The notes below the pieces were generated by a model. The model saw only the letters and a program-made list of their open reading frames with translations. It searched no databases and was not told where the DNA came from. A program made the translations under genes and the position numbers. Below, piece by piece: positions 8,233 to 20,945 of a DNA stretch of 64,000 bases (position 1 is the stretch's first letter; each line of letters begins with the position of its first letter). The stretch covers positions 2,128,081-2,192,080 of the forward strand of contig NW_023503313.1 in assembly GCF_014529535.1 (NCBI RefSeq), in the 5' to 3' direction. This stretch comes from Bradysia coprophila. Taxonomy: Eukaryota; Arthropoda; Insecta; Diptera; Sciaridae.

Positions 8233-11200
8233 CGTTGTGTAACAATCGATTTCCTTGTACGGGTTCACAGCAATTAATATTGATCCAGTGTACGTCTGTT
8301 TTAATTAATTTTGGTTAAGGAAATTAGAATTCATAACGATAAAAGAAAAGAAATTGGTTACGCATACCAGATATTTTCAATTTAACTATTATAAATAATT
8401 CATAACGATCATTTCACACTTATAAAGTTCGTAATTATTATTATCATAAAGGCGCGTTGTTGTTAAGGCGTGTAGAAGATTTAAATGCATAAATAATAAT
8501 CATAATAATAATCATCGTAATGATAGTAATACAGTAACTGTACAAATTGAATGCATCTGAATTTTCGTTTTATTAATTCAAATACAAAATCGTAAAAAAA
8601 AAATGATTTTAATTCGAAACCCAGCAGTACATTTTATACTCAAACACAATAATTATTTGATTAATTTTGGTATTAAAATGTGGAGTCAGATGAGTAGTTA
8701 TTCAGGCGATGTGCATAATTTATCTCTAACCGAAGAGTTAGACCGCTCGTTACTCTTACAATTCATCCAAAAATGAATTTCGAAAAGTTTCTTCATTCTA
8801 TTTACCATTCTTTAGACTCGATTCCCCGACAATTTTCGTTAAAATTTGGAAAAACATTTTTTGTCTTATCCTCAATTCCAATTCATTTTCTTATGCGTAC
8901 TGGGTTTTATTCGGCTCCAACATACAAAATATTTTCTTTAATAAATTGAAAAATTATTCTGGTTGAACAGCACCAGTAAATCGCCATGCATAATTAACAT
9001 GTTTACAATATAGCATTACACTCTGTGGGAGCAGCGACCAAACAAATAGCTTTGCATTTTCCAACTCAACTAAGAATTTATTTTTCTGCCTGAAAAACGA
9101 TATTGCTCTTTCTTTCCGAATCAAAGAAATTCATCGGCAATTTGTTATCCGCTCAAAAAGACGCATAAAATTAATCGGATTTACGGGACTTATTTCCAAG
9201 CGTTTGTGCCTCCTATTCAGAGACAAGCCACCGTACAAATATATCTCATCTCATCAATTTTCACCCGAAACATTTTAAACTGAAAATTATAAATAATCTT
9301 AAATTACTGGAATAATAGTTTCTCTGAAATCATAAACATTTATCACTCAGATAGGTCATACGTTTTCATAGTGTCGGTGAAATAGTTTCGTGTCACATCT
9401 TAAGCAACTGGCTATAGAAATAGAATTTATACTCGTGTTCAAAACGCACGTATAAAAAAAAACCTTTGAGAGGATTTTTATTTTTCTTGTACAACCGACA
9501 AAATGAATGTAAAAAAAAAGTAAAACGAAATGGTTCATTCGGTAAATCAATGCTGGTAAGAACGTCCGCGTCAATTATGTTTATGAGGTACAACCAAAAA
9601 CTTATATATCCTCACCTCACTTTCTATTTCGCTTCATCAGTAAATTTGATGATTGAGTGACGCTGCCGAAAGAAATTTTTAATTAGAAAGTTTTTTTTTT
9701 GATTTTGAGTTTAAGGCATCGCCCAATTGTATACCGATTCCGATCGATACACGTCTTCATCAAAATCCACAGTCTAACGAATTTTATGATAAAATATATT
9801 AGACGAAAATACCTTCCCCCAAGCAGTATAATTTTGTGTAAAAATAATTCCACAAATAATGCTGTTCGTTCAGAGACTAAAATGTAAAATTCCGTGTTTT
9901 CAAACGACAACAACAAAATAAAAAATCAAAAACAAAATCGAGCGCACCTAAAACAACATGTTTTAGTTAAACGTTTCAGCTGTATTATAATACACGCCAC
10001 CCGTTGTCGGTGAATTTAATTTAAAATTTTCTTTATTTTGGCTTTTCTTTTACTGCAGACTCAATGACGATCACGTAAGGTTTTTGGTGAATGTATTGTG
10101 AGTGTTTTTCACTCACAAAAATCGACATCATAAAAAGGGCAATTGTTATCGTTCGTAAATGTAGCAGCTTTAACACATAGTGCGTGTGTCGATGACCCTT
10201 GATAAACTGAGTGGTGATCCTAATTTTCGATATATATATATATATATAAGAAAATAGTTGCAGACATACTAAAGTGTTCAATTATATCGAACATGGCAGA
10301 AAGACAAAAAACAGAAGGTCGTTTTTTGCAGGACAGTTTCTCGATAATGTGCACGAATAATACTGAGAACTGTGCCTGCTTTTTTTTGCAAAATTTTATT
10401 CCGTAATGTATGGGAAAACCCGAAATAGTTGAAATGTTGGAAGAATGTATGTCCTACAATAAACCGGAATACAGAGCTGTTTATTCAGTAAATTGCTTAA
10501 ATGAACTTCTTTCTCTCACAAAATGTTTCTTTGGGAAGAGAAATGATCATAAAAGTATAGCAGATGTTGACAAATCATTTTGCGAAAAAATATGCCGAAA
10601 ATGCGATGTTTTTACCAGGGACCAAGCGATTTGTCCATTAAATATTCAATTTGGTTTTGTTTTTGTCCCTTTTGCATTTTAAATGTGATGTACCGTCTAA
10701 TTGATGCGATATGTCAATTCAGACACACAGAATCGCCTGACCGTTTTCTTGAATAAATCGTAATTCTTTCTACACAAAAACGTTGTTGTTTCACGAGATT
10801 TATGGCCCATTTTGGTAATTTGATTACCATTACCGCTAACAGTTTTCAAGCGAAGCGATAATTTGAAAGAAGAAAAGTTGCATTACAGTTTTTGACGTTA
10901 TAACATTTAACTTTGCAATTGAATATTGGCTCATATGTAGACTATTACTGACTGTATACAAGTACATCTCGACTAAGGCTCTCCATCTTTTAGCTAATAT
11001 TCATGAAAATCTTATCTCATTTTAATCCAAAACTAAATCTAAGCGATTCTGGTAGATTCGTAAGGGAATTGCAAACTAATTAAAAATGTATGACGATAAT
11101 TCGAAATGAAGTCACCTCCACAGCTAATGTAATTCATCTAGGGAATTACCGCAAACTTTCGATGTCGAACCAACGGTGCTATTTGTCAATAACGTTAGCA

Positions 11201-12759
11201 GTATAAGGCAGAATAACGTGGAAACAAATGCTTGTGAAATTTGCCAATTTTAGCAAATTTTAAATTCGTAATTTGACTAACTATAAATCGATAAAATCTA
11301 ATTCAGTATTGTGTTGCATAAGGCATAAGGCTTCTTGTTATTCTGCAAAGTGTTCTGTTGGCTTAATTTACCCGATTATATTGAATCAACTGATGTATAT
11401 TATATGGAAGCATGAACAGTCACCGAACCAATTCCATTTCGTTTTCTCCATAGCGATTCGATTAGTAAAATAAAACTTAAAAATGTTTTCAATTAACTTA
11501 TCCAATGCATACGAAATGTATCATTCGCACGAAAAACCCTTCTCAGTTTCGTTGAATTTACGGTTTTAAGTTTCAGCATTCGGTAAATTCGGTAAATTTT
11601 TACAATCACGAAAAAGCATCGAAGAAAACGAAGCCCTCGTGTTCAAAAATGTGATCGACCCGAAATTTATTTTAACAACAATGCGCTGTGTGTCATTCAA
11701 AATTAGATTTTATTTGGAATTGCGCTCCCATTTCTTACTACCTTTTCCCATTTGAAAATGTAAATGAACCGAACAAAACAAAACGAAGCAAAAAAAAAAC
11801 GTTTCAATATTTGACTGATGTGCCATATTTTGATTTAATCGGATTTTTCACATCGATTACCATGAACACATCATTTTAACCGTAATTTCACTTTGTCACT
11901 CGGTATATCTGACACGTGACAGTGCTGAAACCTTTCGCTTTTTTTATTCCTATTAAAATGTTACTTGATTTTGCAAATAAAATTTAATAATTAAATGACA
12001 CAACACATTGTGTAACACCTAGGGTATAGATTTACACACAGAAGAAACAGCACAAAAAGCGACATTTTTGAAATCATCAATCGCTACCACATATGCTCAA
12101 AGGAACGAGGATTGCGTGTTTCGCTGTTATATTTATTTTATATTTAGAGATAAGTTGGTTACGTGATTACGTACATTTTAATATACCGTTGTTGTAATAT
12201 TCGGCAGACAAATAAAGTAATTAAATGAAAGAACAAAAAAAAAGTGTTGTATGCACTAGGGACTCAATGGTAAAAAATATAATTTAAACCGCGAAGAGTC
12301 AATGCCATTTTCTTCATTGATATTGCGTCAGTAAAATATAATTTAACTGACTGTATTACAGCTCGTTTATATAGAATGGTTAATATAGCAACGTCACAAT
12401 TTTAATACTAAAATTTTTCACCCCTCATCTCGAAACCGATTTTCTACAGCCACCAATATACAAGCTCTTTATGGCAGTTTATATTTATACCCTTCATAGT
12501 TTAGGGGCTGTAAAATTCGACAACTGGTTTCAATGACGAAAAAAACAATCATAAAATGATCCGGCATTCGGCAATAAAACCATCTGATTTAAATATCGTT
12601 TTTCACTCTGTATGGGAGCGAAAAAAGAACAAAAAAAGGATACGTAAATCTGATCCCTCTCGTATCGAACTTTTAAATTTCGATTTATTCCATTCTCGTC
12701 GATATCCGATATAGCCGTCATATCAGGTACTCCTTTATCGGGCGTGGATCCCAGACGAC
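8233..12759 (-). CDS. Unconventional myosin heavy chain, motor-domain N-terminal exons (partial gene)
   Basis: Two minus-strand exons are joined with matching phase. The first, 12759-12644, follows a CAG acceptor and encodes 38 codons including GVPDMTAISDIDENGINRNL and RYERDQIY; it begins in phase 1 and ends in phase 0 at a GT donor. The second, 8295-8233, follows ACAG and encodes 21 codons, TYTGSILIAVNPYKEIDCYT plus one Thr, ending at GTGAGT. Together they reproduce the conserved start of a myosin motor (NLK-RY-x-IYTYTGSILIAVNPYK), just before the P-loop. Myosins are actin-based ATPase motors. The intron is 8296-12643. Remaining motor and tail exons must lie left of the window, beyond the retrotransposon. 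The sequence is not muscle myosin II; a MyTH4-FERM type (class VII, XV or XXII) is my best guess but the class is unresolved. Upstream exons are uncertain (see 17103-17128). Confidence 0.88.
10230..10248. repeat. (AT)n microsatellite
   Basis: Nine to ten uninterrupted AT units. Confidence 0.9.
10293..10682 (+). pseudogene. Cys-rich reading frame interrupted by one in-frame TAA
   Basis: An ATG at 10293 opens 37 codons, then TAA (10404-10406), and the same frame stays open for another 91 codons to a stop at 10680-10682. The downstream part can start at ATG 10410. The protein would be small, with about 13 cysteines, including ENCAC before the stop and FCEKICRKCDVF after it, plus a hydrophobic end. 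I do not recognise a family. Possible readings: a decayed gene with a nonsense mutation, a real ORF starting at 10410, a stop-readthrough product, or chance in A/T-rich DNA. It lies antisense inside the myosin intron. An eight-T run at 10380-10387 could hide a sequencing indel, but the two halves are already in the same frame. Confidence 0.3.
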
Positions 12760-15700
12760 CTGAAATAGAAAATTAAATTTTAATTATTTGCTGGTCGGTG
12801 AGTCCATCTATGGAAGTAATTACATTTGATAATCGAACAAAATGACAAAAAAAGACCGGTGATAATGGTGGCAGAGGGCTGACCCCATGTCTGACCCTCT
12901 ATATCATATTTTTGTGTGTCGATGGATTTTTAATATTTGACAATTAAATCGAGGGTGACATGGAAATTGTGTTAATTATTGCTAATCAATGGTCCCGTCT
13001 ACACTATTCAATTTCCGTTGTTAATGGCTTTTTTGATGAACGCGCATTGAATTCGTTTTTTCTCTCGTTCCTATTTTGACGAAGACTTACTTCACAATGG
13101 TTCCAATAAGAAATAAATGAATAAAACTGCTCTACGACCAATCAAATAGACCAGTCAATTCAATGGGATCCTTTTTTACGATACGAGTGAATGTCTCTTA
13201 TTTAGTCGATGTTTATATACACACAGCCCAGCAGTAAACACACACTGGTGTTCATTACAAAGCCGCTATGAAAGGTGTTTCGTACGTGAACAAAATGTAA
13301 AATTATTATTTCCGTTGCGAGACGAATAAAATTCAACAAAATGTTAACCGCATAAGAAAACAAAGCCAAAGAAGAATCTCTTTTTGTAAATTGAACTTTA
13401 ATTGAAATGGAAAATTATTGCTATGGACGACAACAAACGTTCATTCTTAATTCTGAAATTCATATCTTTATGTCTTGTTACAATTGATTTTGCATTGAAA
13501 TTCATTTTTATCGATAGCACTCAGTGTTTATTGTTTGTAAATGTCATCGATTGCAAATTAATACATCAATTCAACCTAACGAGTCAATATTTTCTTCGAA
13601 CATATTTTACAGTGACCTTGACTACATAAATTTATATATATATATTCCTCAACACACCATTTTCTCACTCACTAACAGTTAAACATATGAATATTGAGAA
13701 ATGGTTAAAATGTCGATGATTCACTCAAGGAAGTTCCGTACTCAACTCAATGACGCACAAGATGTTTTCCGTTGTGTGATTATGTTGTCAGTTCAGTGTA
13801 TATGTCACACGTTGGATATTATGGTATTTATGGTATATATTATGGTATAATGGCATTTCTTTTTTTGGCATACAGATGTTCGATTTTCGTTTTAGTTTAC
13901 TTTATGTACTTCCTAATTCATTTCCATTTGGCATGGCATAGTGAAATTTTAATGGTTAAGATCCGGTACCATCGTACATACCATTAATTTGTCATTTAAT
14001 TCAATTTCTTTATGTTTGTTCGTGTAATCGCTACAGTTGTAATGAGCCGTTCGTGCATGTTGTTGCACCCAACTATTATCCGCAAAGTCTTTGCGTTTTG
14101 ACAACGCCGGCACGAGTTAAATTGTCTGAAGTATGTGTTACAAAATATAAGTTTAAACAAATGAAGTAAAAGATTTTATATCAATCTGTTGAGTACCCAG
14201 ACACCAAGATCAACCCAGAGTGATTCGATAACTATCCTGTGATTTATGATGTGCGCTTTGTTTGTGAAAGGAAATTGCTTTCTATTACACTTAAATAAAA
14301 TGATAAAATGAATATTCAACTAATGGTTGTCAATGTGCAAATGTTGTGAAATCTAGTCTAAATTGATAAGGACAGTGTACAGCTGTACAACTCTGATTGA
14401 AATGAAATAACTCATGAATTTCGTAATATTTTGATTTGATTATCTAGCTTTCCTAGGTCGAACGAATCAAAATCTATGAATTTAGTGGAAAATACCATGG
14501 GATCTCTTGATCAAAATAATGGTAGAGTAGTCCGAGGAATTCTTCCAAGATTCTTATCATTTGAGTTTACTGAATTGATTTGATTGACCAAAGGAAAGAA
14601 TTTTTTAGCGATCGACGTTCTAAGAAATTTAATTAATGTTTCAATAAATTACTCTCAACAGCCATTGAATTAGTGTCATAATTGCACCAAATGATTTTCA
14701 TCGAAGTTTTATTTATTTATATTTAAACGCGTGCATAACGGCTGTATTTCACATAGTGCACGTTGTACACGCACACGTGTTTTTAGAGTTTATGAAAATT
14801 CTCATTCTCCACACATAAATCATTCATTACCCTCTATAGCTTAAGTACGCATCAACGTATACAACGAAATATAGACCAGCTGGTGCAAATTCGACACGAA
14901 TTTAACATTCGTTGAGTTCAAAAGTCTCAGTGGTGTTATGAGGTTGACTTCTAAATCGAAACAGTCGTACACGCGCATAGTTTACTAACACGTAAGATTC
15001 AGAAATGCACTCTATTCGGTAAAGAACTTATTCAACATAATTATTGCGGTTTTGACTTTCCTGTTCGAATTATAAAATGCATTTGTTTATTTCTATTTTT
15101 ATAGGCTTTCCATCACTTTGCCACTGCCAGGCAAACATATAAAATGGATTATCTCGTATGCATTGTGGGATATGGTAGGCTGAAGTTCTGCTCTGACTAT
15201 ATGGGCATGCAAACGATTTTGTGTGAGAAGCAAACATTTTCGGAAATTAAATGTCTTTACTGATGTTCACAAGACTACACAACAATATGAGGAATTCATT
15301 GATGCAACTTGGATAGAATTCGTGGAATTCGTTTTTTGTTTTTGTTTCAAGATTCATTGGTCTGAATTGCTTCCAGTAAATTTTTAATTATTTAATTTAT
15401 CGTGTTGTAACATAGCAGCGAAAATTTCTCTTATGGAATTCAATAAACATTACCGTCCAGGCCAAATTGCTTCAATAAACCCACCAAAATGACTGATAAA
15501 AATTGCTCAACTGAAATTTTTCGTTAAAATCGTTTTTAAAGCCGGAGCATTATAATTTGATCGATTCTACTCATTTAATTCATTTTTAAATAATTGTAGT
15601 TTTCGAAGAAATCATTTCGAAAACATTACAGTATAAAAGCTTAGACACGTGCATTTGAACGGATTACCCGCAGGTATACCGCGAGTAAACAGCTCTAATG

Positions 15701-17102
15701 CGCATGTGTAAGCTTTTATACTGGAATGTTTTCGAAAACTACAATTATTTAAAAATTAATAGAATCGATCAAATTATAATGCTTCGACTTTAATATTTCG
15801 ATAAAATATTTCTCGTTTTTCGAATTCAACAATTTTTATTTCTGAAATAAAAACCAGCTTCTTTTCCAGCGAACTGTTCCAAAATGAGCCTATTTTTATA
15901 GAAAATTCTGTTCCGAAAATCCCGCAAATATTTTTTTTTATCGATAGTTCTGGATTCCGAGCGAACATTACCGCAATTTATCGTCTCGTCAGGCACAGCG
16001 GACATTTTTCCTGTCGAAATTCGGTTCAAATCCTCGTACTCACTGAACAAAACTCAAAATTTCATTTGCTTAATTAACGAACGGAAATGGAAGCAATTAT
16101 ACACTCCATAGGGTAGAAACATGGGAATAATTTCATTAACTTCAGCATTAAATCGTAATCTAAATCTCCAGATATTCTGGTGGTTCAGACTATACATTGC
16201 ATTGTGGGTATGCATGTAGAGATAGATTGAAAAGTGGTTCTGAAAAAAGGAGTAATTTTACTTCAATGTATTCCGCAAGCCCTTTTCCGTACATTTCTCT
16301 TTTCTTCTAACATAAATAAACATTTTACACGAAATTCGTTCGTTCAAATATTTTTTATTTATATTCCTCACTCTAATTTCACTTAATTAATGTTTTGTAT
16401 TCCAATTAACTTTATTTATTTGAATTCGTTTAGCATAATCAGTAAAGATTAAAAAAAATCATAAAAAAAGAAGAAAATCATATCTACAAATCATAATTTA
16501 TGGACCATTCACATAATAAATGTCTATTTTAGTTAGTTACAATTCAGTCGAAAATATACAGTTAAATGGTAGCAAGAAAGCCACATGTTTTATTTGGAAG
16601 GTATTTTTGTATTATACACAGAAGAAAAACTCCTCAAGTTCATCAAACTCTACACAAACCCTCCAGTAACAATTACAAATTATTGATTTTTATTTTGTTT
16701 CTCTTCTGTGTGACATATATAAATGCACACACCGAGACTGTTGATAAATCCTTGCAACATTAATGTCAGATAAGCCGTTTAAAAATGAATTTATGTGTGA
16801 GGGGAAATGGGCTAGTCGCATAAGGATTTGGATTATTATACAGACTAAAATGTATTCGTTTACAACTTTCGGCGATTCATTGTAAGATTAACGGAAAAAA
16901 TCAATGAAAACGCAAAGTTGAATTTATATTAATTACACCACTGTGTGGCAAATAACATCGACATTTTCGACATTCGGAAAATTAGATAAATGAAAAGTGG
17001 CGAACGTGGTGTGTAGCAGTAGATATAGTCGATGGTATAAAAGTATATCACCACCGAAATTAATGTAATTCTGCAGCATGAATCGCCGTTAAATTTTGTT
17101 AC
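12760..17102. other. Non-coding stretch, probable myosin intron
   Basis: A/T-rich DNA with no recognised gene. It contains a nearly perfect 250-bp palindromic element (15540-15789). Small overlapping minus-strand ORFs at 15.8-16.05 kb are Lys/Ile/Phe-rich and judged to be chance. Confidence 0.6.
15540..15789. mobile_element. Palindromic MITE flanked by TTAA
   Basis: The two halves are inverted copies of each other for nearly their full length, centred near 15677. The ends read AGCCGGAGCATTATAATTTG on the left and the complement AGTCGAAGCATTATAATTTG on the right, and TTAA occurs at both borders (15536-15539 and 15790-15793). TTAA duplications suggest a piggyBac-type non-autonomous element. 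The left arm carries a short extra segment near 15610. There is no coding capacity. Confidence 0.8.
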
Positions 17103-17128
17103 CTCCATTTAGAGGTCCAGGAGCGTAT
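17103..17128 (-). CDS. Candidate myosin micro-exon upstream of the motor exons
   Basis: On the minus strand CAG precedes ATACGCTCC and the segment ends at GGAG before GTAAC. It would encode YAPGPLNG and leave one G, exactly the phase needed to join the myosin exon beginning at 12759 (G plus GT gives Gly, then RLGSTPDKG). At 26 nt it would be a micro-exon. The opposite strand of the same segment also reads like coding sequence (frame open from a plausible acceptor at 17113 to TAA at 17197, Gly/Ser/Arg-rich), so strand and reality are both uncertain. Confidence 0.35.
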
Positions 17129-18567
17129 CTGATTGGTGGAAATTTATCACGAGGCCGTTTCAGCCAAGCCAATAGTAATTATCAACGGAGTGGATAAAAT
17201 TGAAATGCAGTTTAATCATAAATTACAATTTCACACAGTGCTGTGAAGACTGTGCACAGATTGTTAGGTGAAGGGGTTGTATGGTTTAATGAAAATTTGA
17301 GAGAATGAGGTCGTAAATGACAGTGCAGATTCAAATAGTACAAATGCTACGTTGTCAGAGTCGATTTTCGTTAACAATGGTCAGATGACAAGCGAACTAC
17401 AGCTAGGTCTGGAGAACCGAACGCTAGACATCTGACAAAAACTTGCAGCTTCTGTACAAACATCAATAACCTACTCAGTTGCGACCATAACGTGACCATT
17501 ATTCTTGTTTGAGCCCATCATTAATCTTTATCATCACGAGTGTGAGTTGTGTAGTGTTAATTTATTGGAAATTTCTGTGAGACCCTCAACAGCTCTTCTA
17601 TACGCACAATCCTGTGCACGATTCGAATCACAAATATTTAAAAAATATTTTTGTTTTGCCTGAACTTTACCCTTTAAGTGAGATCAGGACCACATACTGG
17701 TACAAGTCCATCCGTTATTTCCAAACCTAAGAATACAATGCAGAAGAAAAGACTAAATCTTCGGAAATTGTTATGAGTTAACAACTCCACCTACATACTC
17801 AACTTGTCCGTCATCATCAATAAATAAATAAATAACATCCTCCTATAATTACACACGCATTCGCTGAAACCTTTGCATAACTCTTCTTCCACATATTTTA
17901 ATCGTATCGCATTCAGATCAGAAGCGATATACAGACATTATCAAGAATATAAATATGTTTGATGTGCACGTAGTATTGTCTTACGTGTAGGCACACGGAT
18001 GGTGGTGAATGCCTGGTTGAATCATACATATGTACGTATGTATAACTAAATGTATCGTGTTATTTTGTTATTATCACTTATTTACTTTTACAAAACCGCA
18101 AAGATCTAATTTTACTCGAAAGGGTCGTTGTTCTATCATATACGAAAATGTGGTGGCAGTGGCACATACTTTATCGGCGGAATGTTTTGTAAATATATAT
18201 CATCTGGCTTCTAGTGGCTTCTAGTGATGAGTTTAACGTAATGAAAAATTTAACATTTGTGTAAATTGGAATGTATAAAATACAGAAGAGAGAAGAGGAA
18301 AAAAAACGTATGAAAAGTATGGATATCCAAGTGCAGTTTCATCATGAGTAACAACATAAAGTTGTGTATTAAATTTCAATAATAAGGTAAAATGTTTATT
18401 TTTAGAATTCGATTGAAGAAGATGGGTATGAATGAAAATGGAGAGGATGCTGTGTGTAGTTCAAGTACGTTGATATTGAAAATAATCATCACTATCACAC
18501 CGTCTTGTAAAATTCAGTTCCGGTTTTCGATTTTCATATTTGTACTTGTTACATACCTACATATTTA

Positions 18568-19458
18568 GGGTGTAGCGGTTTTTACAAAATGTGTTAGTTC
18601 TTTTAAGGCTCAGCCGGAAATCCACTCAGCTGGTCCATCTGATCATTTTATGGAAGAAAAAAAATTTTCAAACTTTAATTTTGTGTGGCCGCCAGATCGA
18701 TTTTCGAAAATTTCGTCGTTTTCGGTCCATGTCATCACATATATCGATTTTTTACGGTGGGCTCAGTGTACATAAAAAGTCAACATGGTAATCTAATCTC
18801 CAGGCTTCACAGATTATTTTATAAAAATGATCAAGTCTAAAAATACTTTTTGAGTTCATGACTGATTGTCAAAGTTCCCCGATGGTGATTTTGAGACTTT
18901 AATCTCGCCACAAAATTTGATGAAAATGTGCAAAAATGTAAATTAAACTTTAAATATGCTAAATGGACCGCGGTGAGTCAAATACAACATCTGATTTGAT
19001 TTGGGACACCTAAATTTGATATTTATCTGACAAAAAGTTGTGTTTTTGGAACATGGAATATTGGTGGCGAATTGCCTCAAATCAATAATTGTTTAGCTTA
19101 TAATGTATTCCCAGGTTCTGACAATGCGACACCTTCAATTTTAAGCGTTTTCTAAGCTAATTTACGGACTGTTGACAAGTACTAGAGCCACTAGCTACGT
19201 CTCGTTACTTTTTCAAATTTTAATGTATTTAATATTGTAAATTAGCTTAGAAAACGCTTAACATTGAAAGTTGAGCCCACCGTAAAAAACGATATATGTG
19301 GCGTGGACCGAAAACGACGAAATTTTCGAAAATCGATATGGCGGCAGCACAAAATTAAAAGTTGTAATTTTTTTTTCTTCCATAAAATGACTCCAGCTGA
19401 GTGGATTTCCGGCTGAGCCTTAAAAAAACTAAGACATTTTGTGAAAACCGCTACACCC
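18568..19458. mobile_element. Foldback-type transposable element with about 190-bp inverted arms and a nested inverted repeat
   Basis: The ends are GGGTGTAGCGGTTTT and its complement AAAACCGCTACACCC, each flanked by TA. The inverted arms run about 18568-18768 and 19273-19458 with high identity, including GGCTCAGCCGGAAATCCACT. Inside, a second inverted pair (19132-19165 and 19237-19270) shares AAGCGTTTTCTAAGCTAATT or its complement. TA flanks suggest Tc1/mariner-type mobilisation. No transposase ORF is present. Confidence 0.85.
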
Positions 19459-20945
19459 TACTGCATATATTACAAATTCTGCTTCAATTTTTATTGTAGA
19501 AAGAATTGCGAACCAGGTGCAAAAATTTCGAGTTAAAAATATTGCAGAGGTGACTGGAATACATCGGCTGTAATTAAAATTGAATAACACAGGCCGTTTA
19601 AGCGGGAACTGTCTATGAGAAAATATTTTCTTAAATTATCTCGAATTTACTTGAAAATGTTATTCTAAAAATTTTGGGCATTTTCCACTAAGTTCCGAAA
19701 AATTCAAGAAAATAATTTCACAAAAACAGATCCAGTCATCAAACCTACGTTGTACAGTTCGGGATAAAAACAATCAGAATTATGCAAAATATCGTAGCTT
19801 GATCAAAGCGGCACATTAGGTGGAGGGATTTCCGTTTCGATTTCCACTATAACTGATAACTCGTTGGAATTGAGTAAAGTAGATAAAACGGAGAATAAAT
19901 CATAATTCAGTTGGAATCAGAAAGCTTGGCTTTATTCTATGTCCTGATGATATGGCTAGCATTCAGCTATTTGGCAGAACATGCTGACGAGGGTTCTACA
20001 CTATCCAATTACAAAAATGTTGTCTTTTGTACACCTAGGCTGCCGGTACTTTTGTTCTTAAATGCTTCCTAGATGTACAACCTGTTCATTGTAATAGATA
20101 TTGTTCTATCTTATTGTCACTATTCACTAATCACACAGTTCCAATAAAACTGCACTCACCTAAGCGTCCAATTTAAATTGAAAAGGTCAACTCATTGATT
20201 TATAGTACTCTGATGAGTAGAAACACTCGTCTTTCGGGATTTAACAAATGGAGATATTGGTAGAATTTAACTAGAAATCTAACTAAACGTAATCCACAAG
20301 TTGTGAACCTATTCGATTTCATCAGGATAATTTTTGTCGTGGAAATTGCTTCCAGTTCTTCCAGTTGATAAAGCTAGAACTCAACGATCAAAAATCTTGG
20401 ATTAACTAGAATATTCGACGATGAACAATCATAATGGATCCACTCTAATGCACACACTTGAAAAGCGACATAAATTTCGGACAAGCAATGTGGATAAACA
20501 GTAACCACAATAAGCCAATAAGCCATATGTTCCATTTTCCATTCATTTGAGCATCGTTGCGTTACTTCTATATGCACCGTAGAATTCAATAAATCGTTGA
20601 TGTTCGTATGAAGATAATCAAAATAAACTTCTTAGCATAAAACGTATACACGCAGACTTCTTGTCCATTTGTTACACCTTTGGGAAAAGAATGGTACACA
20701 CACGTTTGGCTAAGGTGTTATGTAAATAAGAAGAGAAAAAAATTAACATGATGAAAGCACTGCCTCTAAAGTTTCGACTGATTCATTCTCTGATTATATT
20801 CGTTCATAGAAATCATAATTACTGAAGTAAAAAATTCCCGTTGATCAGCAAAATCTACGCATTTATCGGTCCAAGCATATTATTCAAATCAAATTATGAA
20901 AATAGTTACGTAAGCACGCGTAGTATATGTGCGCATAAATATATA

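Larger units (their letters stand above)
8296..12643. other. Myosin intron, about 4.3 kb
   Basis: A/T-rich intron between the two myosin exons. It holds an (AT)n microsatellite (10230-10248) and, on the opposite strand, a stop-interrupted Cys-rich reading frame (10293-10682). Nothing else was recognised. Confidence 0.75.

Noticed and set aside
15774..16050. Two overlapping minus-strand frames with charged composition
   Set aside because: Both frames look equally coding-like because of Lys/Ile/Phe-rich A/T sequence, and they overlap a MITE end; at most chance.
16566..16763. Small plus-strand ORF with a hydrophobic segment resembling a signal peptide
   Set aside because: The hydrophobic run is A/T-rich Phe/Leu/Ile codons typical of chance ORFs here; no splice or promoter support.
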